From Rhizobiaceae bacterium CPCC 101076 (GTDB lineage: Bacteria > Pseudomonadota > Alphaproteobacteria > Rhizobiales > Methylopilaceae): DNA of 39,793 bases. This document shows positions 25,096 through 32,869 of this stretch, one piece after another; the stretch's first letter is position 1, and each line of letters opens with the position of its first letter. The stretch is from positions 1 through 39,793 of the forward strand of contig QDFX01000023.1 of assembly GCA_003347645.1 (NCBI GenBank). Direction: 5' to 3'. Made by a program: the position numbers and the translations under genes. The notes under the pieces were generated by a model that was not told where the DNA came from, did not search any database, and saw only the letters and a list, made by a program, of their open reading frames with translations.

Positions 25096-25602
25096 TCAGA
25101 GCAGGGTTCTGGTCATGAACACGGCATCATCGCCATAGCACGCGACCTTCTCGGTCAGGATCAGCGTCATGCGTTCCTCGAAGCCGTGCCGACGCCAGAA
25201 CGGCGCGGACTGGTTCACCGCCACGAGCGACATGGTCTCGAAACCCGCCGTGCCGGCGGTCTGTGCCAGATGCCGGACCACCCGCGCGCCGTGCCCGACT
25301 CCGTAAGCCGATCTAAGCAGTGCGAGATCGTGCAGATAGTAAGTGCCCGGCCGTTCCGGTAGCCGCTCGAGCGCGGCATCGAGCGGAGGCGGCTCCTCGG
25401 CATGCCAAGGGTGGCTCAGGATGTAACCGACGAGCCCTTCGCCGAGATCGAGCGCGAGGCATCCCTGCGGATAGAGTGTCAGCCTTTCCTCGAAGACCTC
25501 CACGCCCTCCTGGTGCCAAGGATAGGCCTCCTCCTGCACCCTGAGCACCGCCGGAATATCGACCTTCGTCATCTGCCGCCAATGCGTCACCTTCCCCGCC
25601 AT
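25096..25602 (-). CDS. GNAT-family N-acetyltransferase
   Basis: This 168-residue protein has the GNAT fold: WRQMTKVDIPAVLRVQEEAY (strand 1, helix 1), LALDLGEGLVGYILSHPWHA (strands 2-4), the acetyl-CoA loop region DLALLRSAYGVGHGARVV and the C-terminal NQSAPFWRRHGFEE. The Q/R-x-x-G-x-G/A loop is YGVGHGA. Substrate unknown. It is inserted between the helicase gene and the divergent exonuclease gene, with only 20 bp to the latter. I keep the start at 25602 because strand 1 needs those residues; the next Met (25572) would cut it. Confidence 0.85.
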   Translation of the reverse strand: MAGKVTHWRQMTKVDIPAVLRVQEEAYPWHQEGVEVFEERLTLYPQGCLALDLGEGLVGYILSHPWHAEEPPPLDAALERLPERPGTYYLHDLALLRSAYGVGHGARVVRHLAQTAGTAGFETMSLVAVNQSAPFWRRHGFEERMTLILTEKVACYGDDAVFMTRTLL

Positions 25603-25622
25603 GCCCTTCTCCGTGGCTGTCG

Positions 25623-26696
25623 ATGGATTACTTTATAGAGCACATGCGCCCCGAAGACCTTCTTTGCCGTACAGCACAAGGCCTGTGCGTCCGCCCCTCC
25701 GGCGTTCATATCGATCCGACACGGCCTGTCGAGCGGGCATTGATCACGCACGGCCATTCCGACCACGCCCGCGCCGGCCATGGCGCGGTGATGGCCACGC
25801 CCGAGACACTCCGCATCATGGCCCTGCGCTACGGCGAGGATTTCGCGCGCTCCGTCCAGCCGGTCGAATATGGCGAAATCGTCAAGCTGAAAGGCGGCGT
25901 GCAGGCGAGCTTCCATCCCGCTGGCCACGTGCTGGGCTCCGCGCAGATCCTGCTCGAATGGAAAGGCTTCCGCGCCGTCATCTCAGGCGACTACAAGCGC
26001 GAGCGCGATCCGACCTGTGCGCCCTTCACCGTCATCCCCTGCGACCTCTTCATCACCGAGGCGACCTTCGGCCTGCCCGTCTTCCGCCACCCTCCGGCCA
26101 GGGACGAGATCGCCAAGCTGGTCGATTCCGCCGAACTATTCCCCGAGCGAGCCCATCTCGTCGGCGCCTATTCGCTCGGCAAGGCGCAACGGCTGATGGC
26201 CCTGCTCCGCGAGGCCGGTTGGCAGCGGCCGATCTACATGCACGGCGCGATGGTTCGGATTTCGGAATTCTACAAGGCAGAGGGCGTGCCGCTCGGCGAC
26301 ATCCGCCCGGTCGTCCTCGACGAGCGGAAGAAGCTCGGCGGCGAGATCGTCATCTGCCCACCCTCGGCACTGCAGGAACTCTGGTCTCGCAAATTCCCCG
26401 ATCCCGTCTCCGCGATGGCCTCCGGCTGGATGCGCGTGCGCGCCCGCGCCCGCCAGAACGGCGCCGAACTGCCGCTCGTCATCTCCGACCACGCCGACTG
26501 GGACGATCTCGGCCGCACGATCCTCGACACCGGCGCACAGGAGATCTGGGTGACGCACGGCGCCGAGGAGGCGCTGGTCCACTGGTGCGAAACGCAGGGG
26601 CTGAAGGCGAAGCCGTTGCATCTGCTGGGCTATGGGGACGAGGAAGCCGAGGAATTGGCCAAGCCGCCGGAGCCCAGCGAGGCGGCGCCGATATGA
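25623..26696 (+). CDS. Ligase-associated DNA damage response exonuclease (MBL fold)
   Basis: This is a 357-residue metallo-beta-lactamase/beta-CASP-type nuclease. Metal motifs are visible: ITHGHSDHARAGH (about residues 41-53), FHPAGHVLGSAQ, VISGDYKRE and a C-terminal VISDHADWDD. These match the Exo protein of the four-gene ligase cassette, related to the mRNA 3'-end/SNM1 family. The ATG at 25623 is 20 bp from the divergent GNAT start; a second Met (25644) is possible. The ligase gene follows after 127 bp that hold a palindromic repeat. Confidence 0.93.
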   Translation: MDYFIEHMRPEDLLCRTAQGLCVRPSGVHIDPTRPVERALITHGHSDHARAGHGAVMATPETLRIMALRYGEDFARSVQPVEYGEIVKLKGGVQASFHPAGHVLGSAQILLEWKGFRAVISGDYKRERDPTCAPFTVIPCDLFITEATFGLPVFRHPPARDEIAKLVDSAELFPERAHLVGAYSLGKAQRLMALLREAGWQRPIYMHGAMVRISEFYKAEGVPLGDIRPVVLDERKKLGGEIVICPPSALQELWSRKFPDPVSAMASGWMRVRARARQNGAELPLVISDHADWDDLGRTILDTGAQEIWVTHGAEEALVHWCETQGLKAKPLHLLGYGDEEAEELAKPPEPSEAAPI

Positions 26697-26712
26697 CGTC
26701 TCTTCCATCCTC

Positions 26713-26797
26713 CGTCATTGCCGGGCTTGACCCGGCAATCCAGCAGCAGCCTCCGTTGCTTGGCCGCTGGATGCCCGGGTCAAGCCCGGGCATGACG
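26713..26797. repeat. Palindromic 'GLDPAIQ' intergenic repeat
   Basis: CGTCATTGCCGGGCTTGACC at 26713 is an imperfect inverted copy of GGGTCAAGCCCGGGCATGAC ending near 26796, with CAG and CTG arms around the loop. Translated it gives the well-known VIAGLDPAIQ / GSSPGMTT pseudo-peptides seen all over alphaproteobacterial genomes. It lies between the exonuclease and ligase genes and could form a strong hairpin in their shared transcript. Confidence 0.85.
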
Positions 26798-26823
26798 ACG
26801 TCCCTTGTCGAAGCGGCCACCCA

Positions 26824-28467
26824 ATGAACCGCTTCGCCGCCCTCCTCGACCGCCTCGCCTACGAACCTCGCCGCAACGCCAAGATCCGTCTCATGGCGGA
26901 TTATTTCCGTGAGACCGAGGACCCGGAACGCGGCTATGCGCTGGCCGCCATCACCGGCGCGCTGACCTTCCGCCATGCCAAGCCGAACGTCATCCGCACC
27001 CTGATCGAGGAGCGAACCGACCCATACCTGTTCGACCTCTCGCGCGATTTCGTCGGCGACACCGCCGAGACCATCGCCTTGATGTGGCCGGCCGAGCGCG
27101 GCTCGAACTACGTGCCCGCCCTCGGCGAGATCATCCTCGGCCTGCAGGAGACGTCGAAACTAGACCTCCCCGGCCAGATCGCCCGCTGGCTCGACGCATT
27201 GGACGAAACCGGCCGCTGGGCGTTGCTGAAGCTCATCACCGGCGCGCTCCGCATCGGCGCTTCCGCGCGCCTCGCCAAGACCGCCGTCGCCAGCCTCGGC
27301 GAGAACATCCAGCCCGACGATGTCGAACTCGTCTGGCACGGCCTCGAACCGCCCTACGAAACCTTGTTCGCCTGGGTCGAGGGCCGCGGCCCGAGGCCAG
27401 AGACCGAAAACCCCGCCCCGTTCCGCCCGCCGATGCTGGCGACCGCGATCGAGGACACCGCCAACTGGCGCGAGGCCCTCGATCCGGCCGATTTCACCGC
27501 CGAATGGAAATGGGACGGCATCCGCGTCCAGGCCGCCTCCGGCCGCGACCCCGAAGGCACGCTCTCCGCACGCCTCTATTCGCGCACCGGCGAGGACGTC
27601 TCCGGCGCCTTCCCGGATCTCCTCGGCGCGATCGACTTCGAGGGCGCCATCGACGGCGAGCTCCTCATCCTGAAAGAGGGCCGCGTCCAGAGCTTCAACG
27701 TCCTGCAGCAGCGGCTGAACCGGAAAGCGATCACTCCGAAGCTGATGGCCGACTACCCGGCGCATATCCGCGCCTATGATCTTCTCGTGGAAGGTGAGGA
27801 AGATCTGCGCGGCCTGCCCTTCGCCGAGCGCCGAATCCGTCTCGAAAACTTCATCCGCCGTCTCGGTAATCCGCGCATCGACCTGTCGCCGCAGGTGAAA
27901 TTCGCCGACTGGAATGAACTGACCGCCGCCCGCGCCGATCCCGCCACGGGCGGAGCGGGCGTCGATGCCGACGCGGTCGAAGGTCTGATGCTGAAACGCA
28001 AGGATGCGCCCTATGTGCCCGGCCGGCCGAAGGGATTGTGGTTCAAGTGGAAGCGCGACCCGTTCAACGTCGACGCCGTGCTGATGTACGCCCAGCGCGG
28101 CTCGGGCAAGCGCTCCAGCTTCTATTCGGACTACACGTTCGGCGTCTGGCGCTCGGGCGATGAAGGCGAGGAACTCGTGCCGGTCGGCAAGGCCTATTTC
28201 GGCTTCACCGACGAGGAACTGGCCGAGCTCGATCGCTTCGTCAGGAAGAACACGATCAACCGCTTCGGCCCGGTCCGCGAGGTCACGCACGAGCCCGACA
28301 CCGGCCTCGTACTTGAAGTCGCGTTCGAGGGCCTCAACCGCTCAACGCGCCACCGCTCCGGCGTCGCCATGCGCTTTCCGCGCATCTCCCGCATCCGCTG
28401 GGACAAGCCGCCGAAAGAAGCCGACCGCATCGAGCATCTGGAGGCGCTGCTAAGGGAAGCGGGCTGA
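26824..28467 (+). CDS. ATP-dependent DNA ligase of the ligase-associated repair cassette
   Basis: The 547-residue ligase has an N-terminal DNA-binding domain (about 1-195), the adenylation domain with AEWKWDGIRVQ and nucleophile Lys229, DGELLI (motif III region), EGLMLKRKD (motif IV) and the C-terminal OB fold with FKWKRDP (motif V). It seals nicks using ATP, unlike the NAD-dependent LigA. No LigD primase or phosphoesterase domain is attached. It completes the PdeM-Lhr-Exo-ligase set, split here into two divergent arms. Confidence 0.94.
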   Translation: MNRFAALLDRLAYEPRRNAKIRLMADYFRETEDPERGYALAAITGALTFRHAKPNVIRTLIEERTDPYLFDLSRDFVGDTAETIALMWPAERGSNYVPALGEIILGLQETSKLDLPGQIARWLDALDETGRWALLKLITGALRIGASARLAKTAVASLGENIQPDDVELVWHGLEPPYETLFAWVEGRGPRPETENPAPFRPPMLATAIEDTANWREALDPADFTAEWKWDGIRVQAASGRDPEGTLSARLYSRTGEDVSGAFPDLLGAIDFEGAIDGELLILKEGRVQSFNVLQQRLNRKAITPKLMADYPAHIRAYDLLVEGEEDLRGLPFAERRIRLENFIRRLGNPRIDLSPQVKFADWNELTAARADPATGGAGVDADAVEGLMLKRKDAPYVPGRPKGLWFKWKRDPFNVDAVLMYAQRGSGKRSSFYSDYTFGVWRSGDEGEELVPVGKAYFGFTDEELAELDRFVRKNTINRFGPVREVTHEPDTGLVLEVAFEGLNRSTRHRSGVAMRFPRISRIRWDKPPKEADRIEHLEALLREAG

Positions 28468-28561
28468 CGCTCGCGGGACCGTGTCCGGTTGGGTTTCCAC
28501 GTCATTGCCCTACCCGCCCGGCCATCTTAGAATCCCTGAAAAGAAGAACAGGGAGGACAAT

Positions 28562-28867
28562 ATGTGCCGTATGTTCGCGCACCAGCCGCAGAGCAACTAC
28601 GACTCAGAGACCCGCTCCATACGCCTCGCCGGACATTCGACATCGATCCGCCTGGAGAATGTCTTCTGGACGATCCTGGAGGAAATGGCCGCCCGTGAAG
28701 GGCTCAGTGTCGGCAAGTTCGTTACCAAGCTGCACGACGAGGTGCTCGAGCACCACGGAGAGCTCAGCAATATCGCCTCGCTGCTCCGTTGCTCGTGCGT
28801 CATCTATGTCTCGAACGCCGGTCTCGACCGCAACCTGACGGCCCCGGCGCTGATCGCGGCGGAATAG
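28562..28867 (+). CDS. Ribbon-helix-helix domain protein
   Basis: This 101-residue protein has the alphaproteobacterial RHH_4 layout: MCRMFAHQPQSNYDSETRSI, then RLAGHSTSIRLENVFWTIL, EEMAAREGLSVGKFVTKLHD. These proteins resemble Arc-type DNA-binding dimers, but most members have no known target. The ATG at 28562 follows AGGGAGGA at ideal spacing; an upstream in-frame start at 28481 is rejected. The C-terminus has a Cys pair (LRCSCVIY). A hairpin follows the stop directly. Confidence 0.88.
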   Translation: MCRMFAHQPQSNYDSETRSIRLAGHSTSIRLENVFWTILEEMAAREGLSVGKFVTKLHDEVLEHHGELSNIASLLRCSCVIYVSNAGLDRNLTAPALIAAE

Positions 28868-28868
28868 C

Positions 28869-28891
28869 CCCGGCAGGCATTGCCCGCCGGG
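28869..28891. terminator. Bidirectional hairpin between convergent genes
   Basis: CCCGGC (28869-28874) pairs with GCCGGG (28886-28891), with an inner GGC/GCC extension around ATT and one A/C mismatch. It lies in the 34-bp gap between the RHH gene and the convergent secreted-protein gene. There are short T/A runs but no long T-tract. Confidence 0.55.
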
Positions 28892-28901
28892 ACCGGAATT
28901 T

Positions 28902-29183
28902 TCAGGGCTTCGGTCCGCCTGGCTGCACGGCCCCCTCGGATGCGGAGCCGGACGGTGCTGGACGGTCGGGGCAGCGCTCGGTTGCCCCGCATACTGCCCG
29001 GTCGGTCTGGACCGGCCCTCCCTTGCTCTCCGCAGCGGGCGTTCCGGCCGGATTGTCCGGATAGGCGACCACGCCCGGTTTCGAGGTCTGGGGCGTTCCC
29101 GCGGGCGGCGTGGATTGCGCCAGCGCCATTCCAGACATGGCGGCGAGAGACAATCCGGCCAGAAGAATACGCACGGTCTTCAT
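28902..29183 (-). CDS. Small secreted protein, last gene of the flavoprotein operon
   Basis: This 93-residue protein has a clear signal peptide (RILLAGLSLAAMSGMALAQ) and a mature part of about 70 residues rich in Pro, Gly and Ala, with two cysteines in VCGATERCPD that could form a disulfide. I recognise no family. An AGGAGG overlapping the end of the GMC gene drives its start, 10 bp downstream of the GMC stop, so it is part of the same operon. A role as small periplasmic accessory or stability factor of the dehydrogenase is only a guess. Confidence 0.72.
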   Translation of the reverse strand: MKTVRILLAGLSLAAMSGMALAQSTPPAGTPQTSKPGVVAYPDNPAGTPAAESKGGPVQTDRAVCGATERCPDRPAPSGSASEGAVQPGGPKP

Positions 29184-29193
29184 TCTCGCCTCC

Positions 29194-30762
29194 TCAGATG
29201 TCGCGCCGCTGCATGGCGGTTGCGATGTGGTCCGCCTGCCGGATGGCGAGCGCGACGATGGTCAGGGTCGGATTACAGGCGGCACCGGACGTGAACTGGC
29301 TACCGTCCGAGACGAACAGGTTCGGAATATCGTGTGTCTGGCCGAACTTGTTCACCACGCCGTCGCGGGCTTTCTCGCTCATCCGGTTGGTTCCCATATT
29401 GTGGGTGCTCGGATAGGGCGGAGTTGGATAGGTCACCGTGGCTCCCACCGCCTCGTACACCGCCGCACCCTGCCTGTAGGCATGGTTGCGCATCGCGATA
29501 TCGTTCGGGTGGTCGTCGTAATGCACGTTCGCGACTGGAAGCCCGTGCTTGTCCTTGACCTCGGCGTCAAGGGTGATGCGGTTCGTCTCCTGCGGCATGT
29601 CCTCGCCGACGAGCCACATCCCGGCCATTCTGGGATAGGCCTCCATCGCGCTGGTGAAGGTACGTCCCCATCCGCCGGGATTGAGGAAGGCCGCCATGAA
29701 CGGGACGCCGAGCGACAGGGTCTCCATTTCGTAGCCGCCGAGAAAGCCGCGGGACGGGTCGTTGCGTGACTCGTCGCGGATGATGCCGGCCATGGTCGTG
29801 CCGCGATACATGTGCACCGGCTTCTCGAACACGCCGTAGACGCTACCCGTCATGTGCCGCATGTAGTTGCGGCCGACCTGTCCGGACGAATTGGCGAGAC
29901 CGTCGGGGAACATGTTGGACGCGCTGTTCAGCAGGATGCGCGGGCTCTCGATCGAGTTGCCGGCGACACAGACAATCCGCGCCTTCTGCCGCTGCTCCAC
30001 GCCCTTCTCGTCGAAATAGACGACGCCGCTCACCTTGCCTGTCTGGTCGTGCTCGATCTTGGCGACATGCGAGTTCGGCCGGACCTCGAGATTGCCGGTT
30101 TTCTCGCCCTCCGGGATCTCGGTGTAGAGCGTCGACCACTTTGCGCCCGATTTGCAGCCCTGGAAGCAGAAGCCGATCTGCTGGCAGGCGCCACGACCGT
30201 CGCGCGGTTCGCTGTTGATGGCCATCCGGCCGGTATGGACTTCCTTGTAGCCGAGCTTGCGGGCTCCGGCCTCCATCACCTTGAAATTGTTGTTGCCGGG
30301 CAGACCGGGGATCTTGTTCGTCCGGGTGACGCCCAACTTGTTCTCGGCTTTCTCGTACCAGAGGTCCAGATCGGCCTTGGTGATTGGCCAGTCGAGAAGG
30401 TTTGCGCCATGAAGGCCGCCATAGGCCGAGGCGACCTTGAACTCGTGTTCTTCGAAACGGAGCGAGGCGCCCGCCCAATGAGTGGTCGAGCCACCGACGG
30501 ATTTCACGATCCACGCCGGCAGGTTCGGGAAGTCGTGCGCCACGCGCCAGGAGCCGGAAGAAACGCGCGCATCGGTCCAGGCCAGTTGCGAGAAACTCTC
30601 CCATTCGTCGTTGACGAAGTCCTGGATCTCGGTGCGCGGTCCGGCCTCCAGGATGACGACCTTCACGCCCTTCTGGGCCAATTCATTGCCGAGCGTACCG
30701 CCACCCGCGCCGGACCCGATGATTACGACGACACTGTCGTCGTTCTGACCGAACTGAGCCAT
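29194..30762 (-). CDS. GMC-family FAD-dependent oxidoreductase, large subunit of a periplasmic dehydrogenase
   Basis: This is a flavoprotein of about 522 residues. The FAD loop is VVVIIGSGAGGGTLGNEL at the N-terminus, followed by VGGSTTHWAGASLRF and a C-terminal substrate domain with STHNMGTNRM (His454) and GAACNPTLT (Asn497), the His/Asn catalytic pair of GMC enzymes. It has no signal peptide of its own. It resembles large subunits of gluconate 2-dehydrogenase or fructose dehydrogenase, which are exported with a Tat-tagged small subunit, and such a subunit gene is directly upstream. GGGAGG is 5 bp before the ATG at 30762; an ATG at 30765 is too close. Substrate (polyol, aldose or sugar acid) unknown. 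Confidence 0.88.
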   Translation of the reverse strand: MAQFGQNDDSVVVIIGSGAGGGTLGNELAQKGVKVVILEAGPRTEIQDFVNDEWESFSQLAWTDARVSSGSWRVAHDFPNLPAWIVKSVGGSTTHWAGASLRFEEHEFKVASAYGGLHGANLLDWPITKADLDLWYEKAENKLGVTRTNKIPGLPGNNNFKVMEAGARKLGYKEVHTGRMAINSEPRDGRGACQQIGFCFQGCKSGAKWSTLYTEIPEGEKTGNLEVRPNSHVAKIEHDQTGKVSGVVYFDEKGVEQRQKARIVCVAGNSIESPRILLNSASNMFPDGLANSSGQVGRNYMRHMTGSVYGVFEKPVHMYRGTTMAGIIRDESRNDPSRGFLGGYEMETLSLGVPFMAAFLNPGGWGRTFTSAMEAYPRMAGMWLVGEDMPQETNRITLDAEVKDKHGLPVANVHYDDHPNDIAMRNHAYRQGAAVYEAVGATVTYPTPPYPSTHNMGTNRMSEKARDGVVNKFGQTHDIPNLFVSDGSQFTSGAACNPTLTIVALAIRQADHIATAMQRRDI

Positions 30763-30802
30763 CATATCCTCCCAAAGCGTTGTTTTCCTTGTTGTTCTGG
30801 CT

Positions 30803-31348
30803 TCATGCTTTCGGGAGCCAGTCGATGTCGTTGAATCCGCGGGTGAGGTAACCGCCATGCTCGGCTGACGAGCCCTCGTACCCGAACTTCGGCCAGAGTT
30901 CCTTCTGGTTGTAGAGGGATACGACGAGGTCGGATCGCACCTTGTTGAAGAAGTCCGTGTGCTGGACGCCGCGCAGCAGGGCGACGCGATCGTCCTCCCA
31001 GCCTAGATCTGCGTAAGTCGTCTTGTGGCGGTCCTTGGCATCCTGGTCGAGCCGCCGGACGCCGTCCTCCAGCATCGCCTTCACCTGGGGATCGGCGGCC
31101 GCCTTGTCGTTCCAGGGCTTGATCGCGGCGATGTAGTAGACGTCGCCGAGGAAATCATGCGGATAGATGTCCCGTGCCACCTTCACCAGCGTCTTCATCG
31201 TCGAGGGCTCGAGGACCCCGCCCTCCGCCCAGGCATCGTCGATCGAAAGCCCGGTCGCGCTGACGATAGCGGCGGTCGGCACCGCGGCAGCCGCTGCCTT
31301 CAGCAGGAAGCGGCGGCTGAATTTCGTTCGTGGATCGACCTCGCGCAT
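30803..31348 (-). CDS. Tat-exported small subunit, gluconate 2-dehydrogenase subunit 3-like
   Basis: This 181-residue protein begins with a twin-arginine signal: SRRFLLK at residues 11-17, then a hydrophobic AAAAAVPTAAIVSATGLS and cleavage near AWA. The mature part (TLVKVARDIYPHDFLGDVYY) resembles the gamma subunit of flavin-cytochrome dehydrogenases, whose Tat signal carries the folded GMC subunit across the membrane. A strong GGAGG precedes the ATG. It lies between the VOC gene and the GMC gene, 40 bp from the latter. The family call rests on pattern and context. Confidence 0.8.
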   Translation of the reverse strand: MREVDPRTKFSRRFLLKAAAAAVPTAAIVSATGLSIDDAWAEGGVLEPSTMKTLVKVARDIYPHDFLGDVYYIAAIKPWNDKAAADPQVKAMLEDGVRRLDQDAKDRHKTTYADLGWEDDRVALLRGVQHTDFFNKVRSDLVVSLYNQKELWPKFGYEGSSAEHGGYLTRGFNDIDWLPKA

Positions 31349-31380
31349 TGTCTGTTTCCTCCCTTGTTCTGTTGTTTGGG

Positions 31381-31776
31381 TCAGACGAAGCGGCCACCTC
31401 TCTCGATGACCTCGATTTTGTAGCCGTCCGGATCGGTGATGAAGAAAAAGCGGGCGAGCGTTTTTCCCTGGTGCTTGAAGTCGCGCAGCGGCCCCGGCGA
31501 CAGCCCTTCGGCGTCGAGCCGCGCATGTTCGCCATCGAGGCCGTCGACCAGCACCGCAAGATGGCCGTAGCCGTCACCGAGTGCATACGGCTCGGCTCGG
31601 TCCTTGTTCACCGTCAGCTCGACCTCGAATGGCGAGGACGGATGGCGAAGATAGATCAGCGTGAAATCGTCGAAGTCGAACCGGTCGGCGGGCACGAGCC
31701 CGAAGACTTTCCGATAGAAATCGGTCGACCTCGCCTCGTCGAGAACGCGGATCATCGAATGCGTCGGAGTGGCCAT
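31381..31776 (-). CDS. VOC-family protein (glyoxalase I-like)
   Basis: This 131-residue protein has the paired beta-alpha-beta-beta-beta modules of the vicinal oxygen chelate fold: THSMIRVLDEARSTDFYRKV, FTLIYLRHPSSPFEVELT, GYGHLAVLVDGL and FFITDPDGYKIEVIERG. Metal ligands His6, Glu about 55, His about 72 and Glu about 124 match lactoylglutathione lyase. No signal peptide is seen, so it is cytoplasmic although the genes around it encode exported proteins. It begins directly after the cytochrome stop (TGA-ATG). It might detoxify an aldehyde made from the substrate (inference). Confidence 0.87.
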   Translation of the reverse strand: MATPTHSMIRVLDEARSTDFYRKVFGLVPADRFDFDDFTLIYLRHPSSPFEVELTVNKDRAEPYALGDGYGHLAVLVDGLDGEHARLDAEGLSPGPLRDFKHQGKTLARFFFITDPDGYKIEVIERGGRFV

Positions 31777-32166
31777 TCAGTGCATGTCCTTGAGATACTG
31801 GATGATGGCGGTACGGACTTCGGGCTTGGCCTGGCGATAGGGCATGATCGCGCCCGGGATCATCGCCTGCGGGTCAGCCAGCCAGGCATCAAGCTTCTGC
31901 TCGTCCCAGGCCCAGTCGGCTTTCGAGAACCCCGCCGAATATTTGAAATCGGGAACGCTGCCCACCTTGCGGCCGAACACGCCGAAAAGCGTCGGTCCCT
32001 GCCGCTTCGGCTCAGAGGTTGTTGCGGTGTGACAGGCCGCGCACTGCCGCTTGAACAGATCTTGCCCTGACGGCGGCGTACTTTGCGGCAGCGGCATTTG
32101 CGCCTGTGCGGCGGAGCTTAGAAGAACCAGTCCGACGCTCGTTGCGAGCGTGGGTATCTTCAGCAT
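31777..32166 (-). CDS. Periplasmic monohaem cytochrome c
   Basis: This 129-residue class I cytochrome c has a signal peptide (SVGLVLLSSAAQAQ), one haem site CAACH (Cys42, Cys45, His46) and a Met axial-ligand candidate at AIMPYRQ (Met108). The GVFGRKVGSVPDFKYS segment is typical of the c2-like group (cytochrome c550). It is the first gene of the five-gene operon, with GGGAGG before the ATG. Expected role: electron acceptor for the GMC flavoprotein, passing electrons to the respiratory chain. The classic homologues have triple-haem subunits, so one haem is a difference. Confidence 0.9.
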   Translation of the reverse strand: MLKIPTLATSVGLVLLSSAAQAQMPLPQSTPPSGQDLFKRQCAACHTATTSEPKRQGPTLFGVFGRKVGSVPDFKYSAGFSKADWAWDEQKLDAWLADPQAMIPGAIMPYRQAKPEVRTAIIQYLKDMH

Positions 32167-32247
32167 GTGTCCTCCCGGCTTTTTCTGGAATCATAGCGGG
32201 GGCGAAACGCGATAGGTGGTAGCGGGCTGTTGCGCCTGAACGAACGA

Positions 32248-32275
32248 GGGCCGGCGCGATTGATCGCGCCGGCCC
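32248..32275 (-). terminator. Strong hairpin terminator of ohr
   Basis: GGGCCGGCGCGAT (32248-32260) and ATCGCGCCGGCCC (32263-32275) are a perfect 13-bp inverted repeat with a 2-base centre, 13 bp after the ohr stop. On the minus strand it is followed by TCGTTCGTTC, moderately T-rich. Confidence 0.75.
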
Positions 32276-32288
32276 TTCAAAACCCGGT

Positions 32289-32720
32289 TCAGCCCGCGAC
32301 GACGGTCAACTTGACGTCGATATTATTCCGCGTCGCGTTCGAGTACGGGCAGACCTGATGCGCCTTGGCGACCAGCGCCTCGGCGGCCGCCTGGTCGATG
32401 CCCGGCAGAGCGATCTCCAGCGCTATCTCGAGGCCGAAGCCGCCTTCCGAGCGCGGGCCGATGCCGACCGTCGAGGTCACGTTTGCCTCGGCCGGAACCT
32501 TCGGGCCGCCCTGCGAGGCGACGAACTTCATCGCGCCGAGGAAGCAGGCCGCATAGCCGGTCGCGAACAGCTGTTCCGGATTGACGCCGTCGCCACCCGC
32601 GCCGCCGAGTTCCTTCGGCGTGGTCAGCTTCACGTCGACCGCGCCGTCGAGCGTTGCGGAATGGCCGTCGCGGCCGCCGGTTGCGCGAGCCTTGGTGCTG
32701 TAGAGAACGTTCACGGACAT
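32289..32720 (-). CDS. ohr: Organic hydroperoxide resistance protein
   Basis: This 143-residue Ohr/OsmC-fold thiol peroxidase reduces organic hydroperoxides to alcohols. Both redox cysteines are present: the peroxidatic Cys59 in FATGYAACFLGA and the resolving Cys124 in HQVCPYSNATRNN. Arg17 and Glu49 (VNPEQLFA) form the usual active-site pair. It is divergent from ohrR, and the 149-bp gap holds two copies of a likely OhrR operator. Confidence 0.97.
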   Translation of the reverse strand: MSVNVLYSTKARATGGRDGHSATLDGAVDVKLTTPKELGGAGGDGVNPEQLFATGYAACFLGAMKFVASQGGPKVPAEANVTSTVGIGPRSEGGFGLEIALEIALPGIDQAAAEALVAKAHQVCPYSNATRNNIDVKLTVVAG

Positions 32721-32769
32721 GGCGATTTTCCTTTCTGGGCGGCCACCGATTATCGATTGCCGACGATTT

Positions 32770-32783
32770 AATCGTGAACGATT
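32770..32783. promoter_or_regulatory. Candidate OhrR operator 1 (AATCGT-GA-ACGATT)
   Basis: A perfect 6+2+6 inverted repeat in the ohr/ohrR gap, 50 bp from the ohr start. It is flanked by A/T-rich bases that extend the symmetry imperfectly (TTTAATCGT...ACGATTTAA). A half-site ACGATT lies at 32763-32768. Confidence 0.6.
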
Positions 32784-32824
32784 TAATATGGGCAGGGATT
32801 TCGGCTGTCAAGCGTTGGCGATCA

Positions 32825-32838
32825 TATCGCGCACGATT
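32825..32838. promoter_or_regulatory. Candidate OhrR operator 2
   Basis: TATCGCGCACGATT matches operator 1 at ten of fourteen positions, including the whole ACGATT half. It lies 32 bp before the ohrR start, so it could mediate autoregulation while operator 1 controls ohr. Confidence 0.5.
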
Positions 32839-32869
32839 ATATGTGAGACCACAACCTGGAATCCGCGCT

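Noticed and set aside
26713-26797. CRISPR-like or coding repeat between exonuclease and ligase
   Set aside because: Single palindrome of a well-known dispersed type, not an array and not coding.
29812-30834. 340-codon plus-strand open frame opposite the GMC gene
   Set aside because: Shadow of the GMC gene; no start site or family.
32763-32790. CtrA-type site in the ohr gap (TTAA ... TTAA)
   Set aside because: The TTAA units are 11 bp apart, not 7; the OhrR palindrome explains the pattern better.
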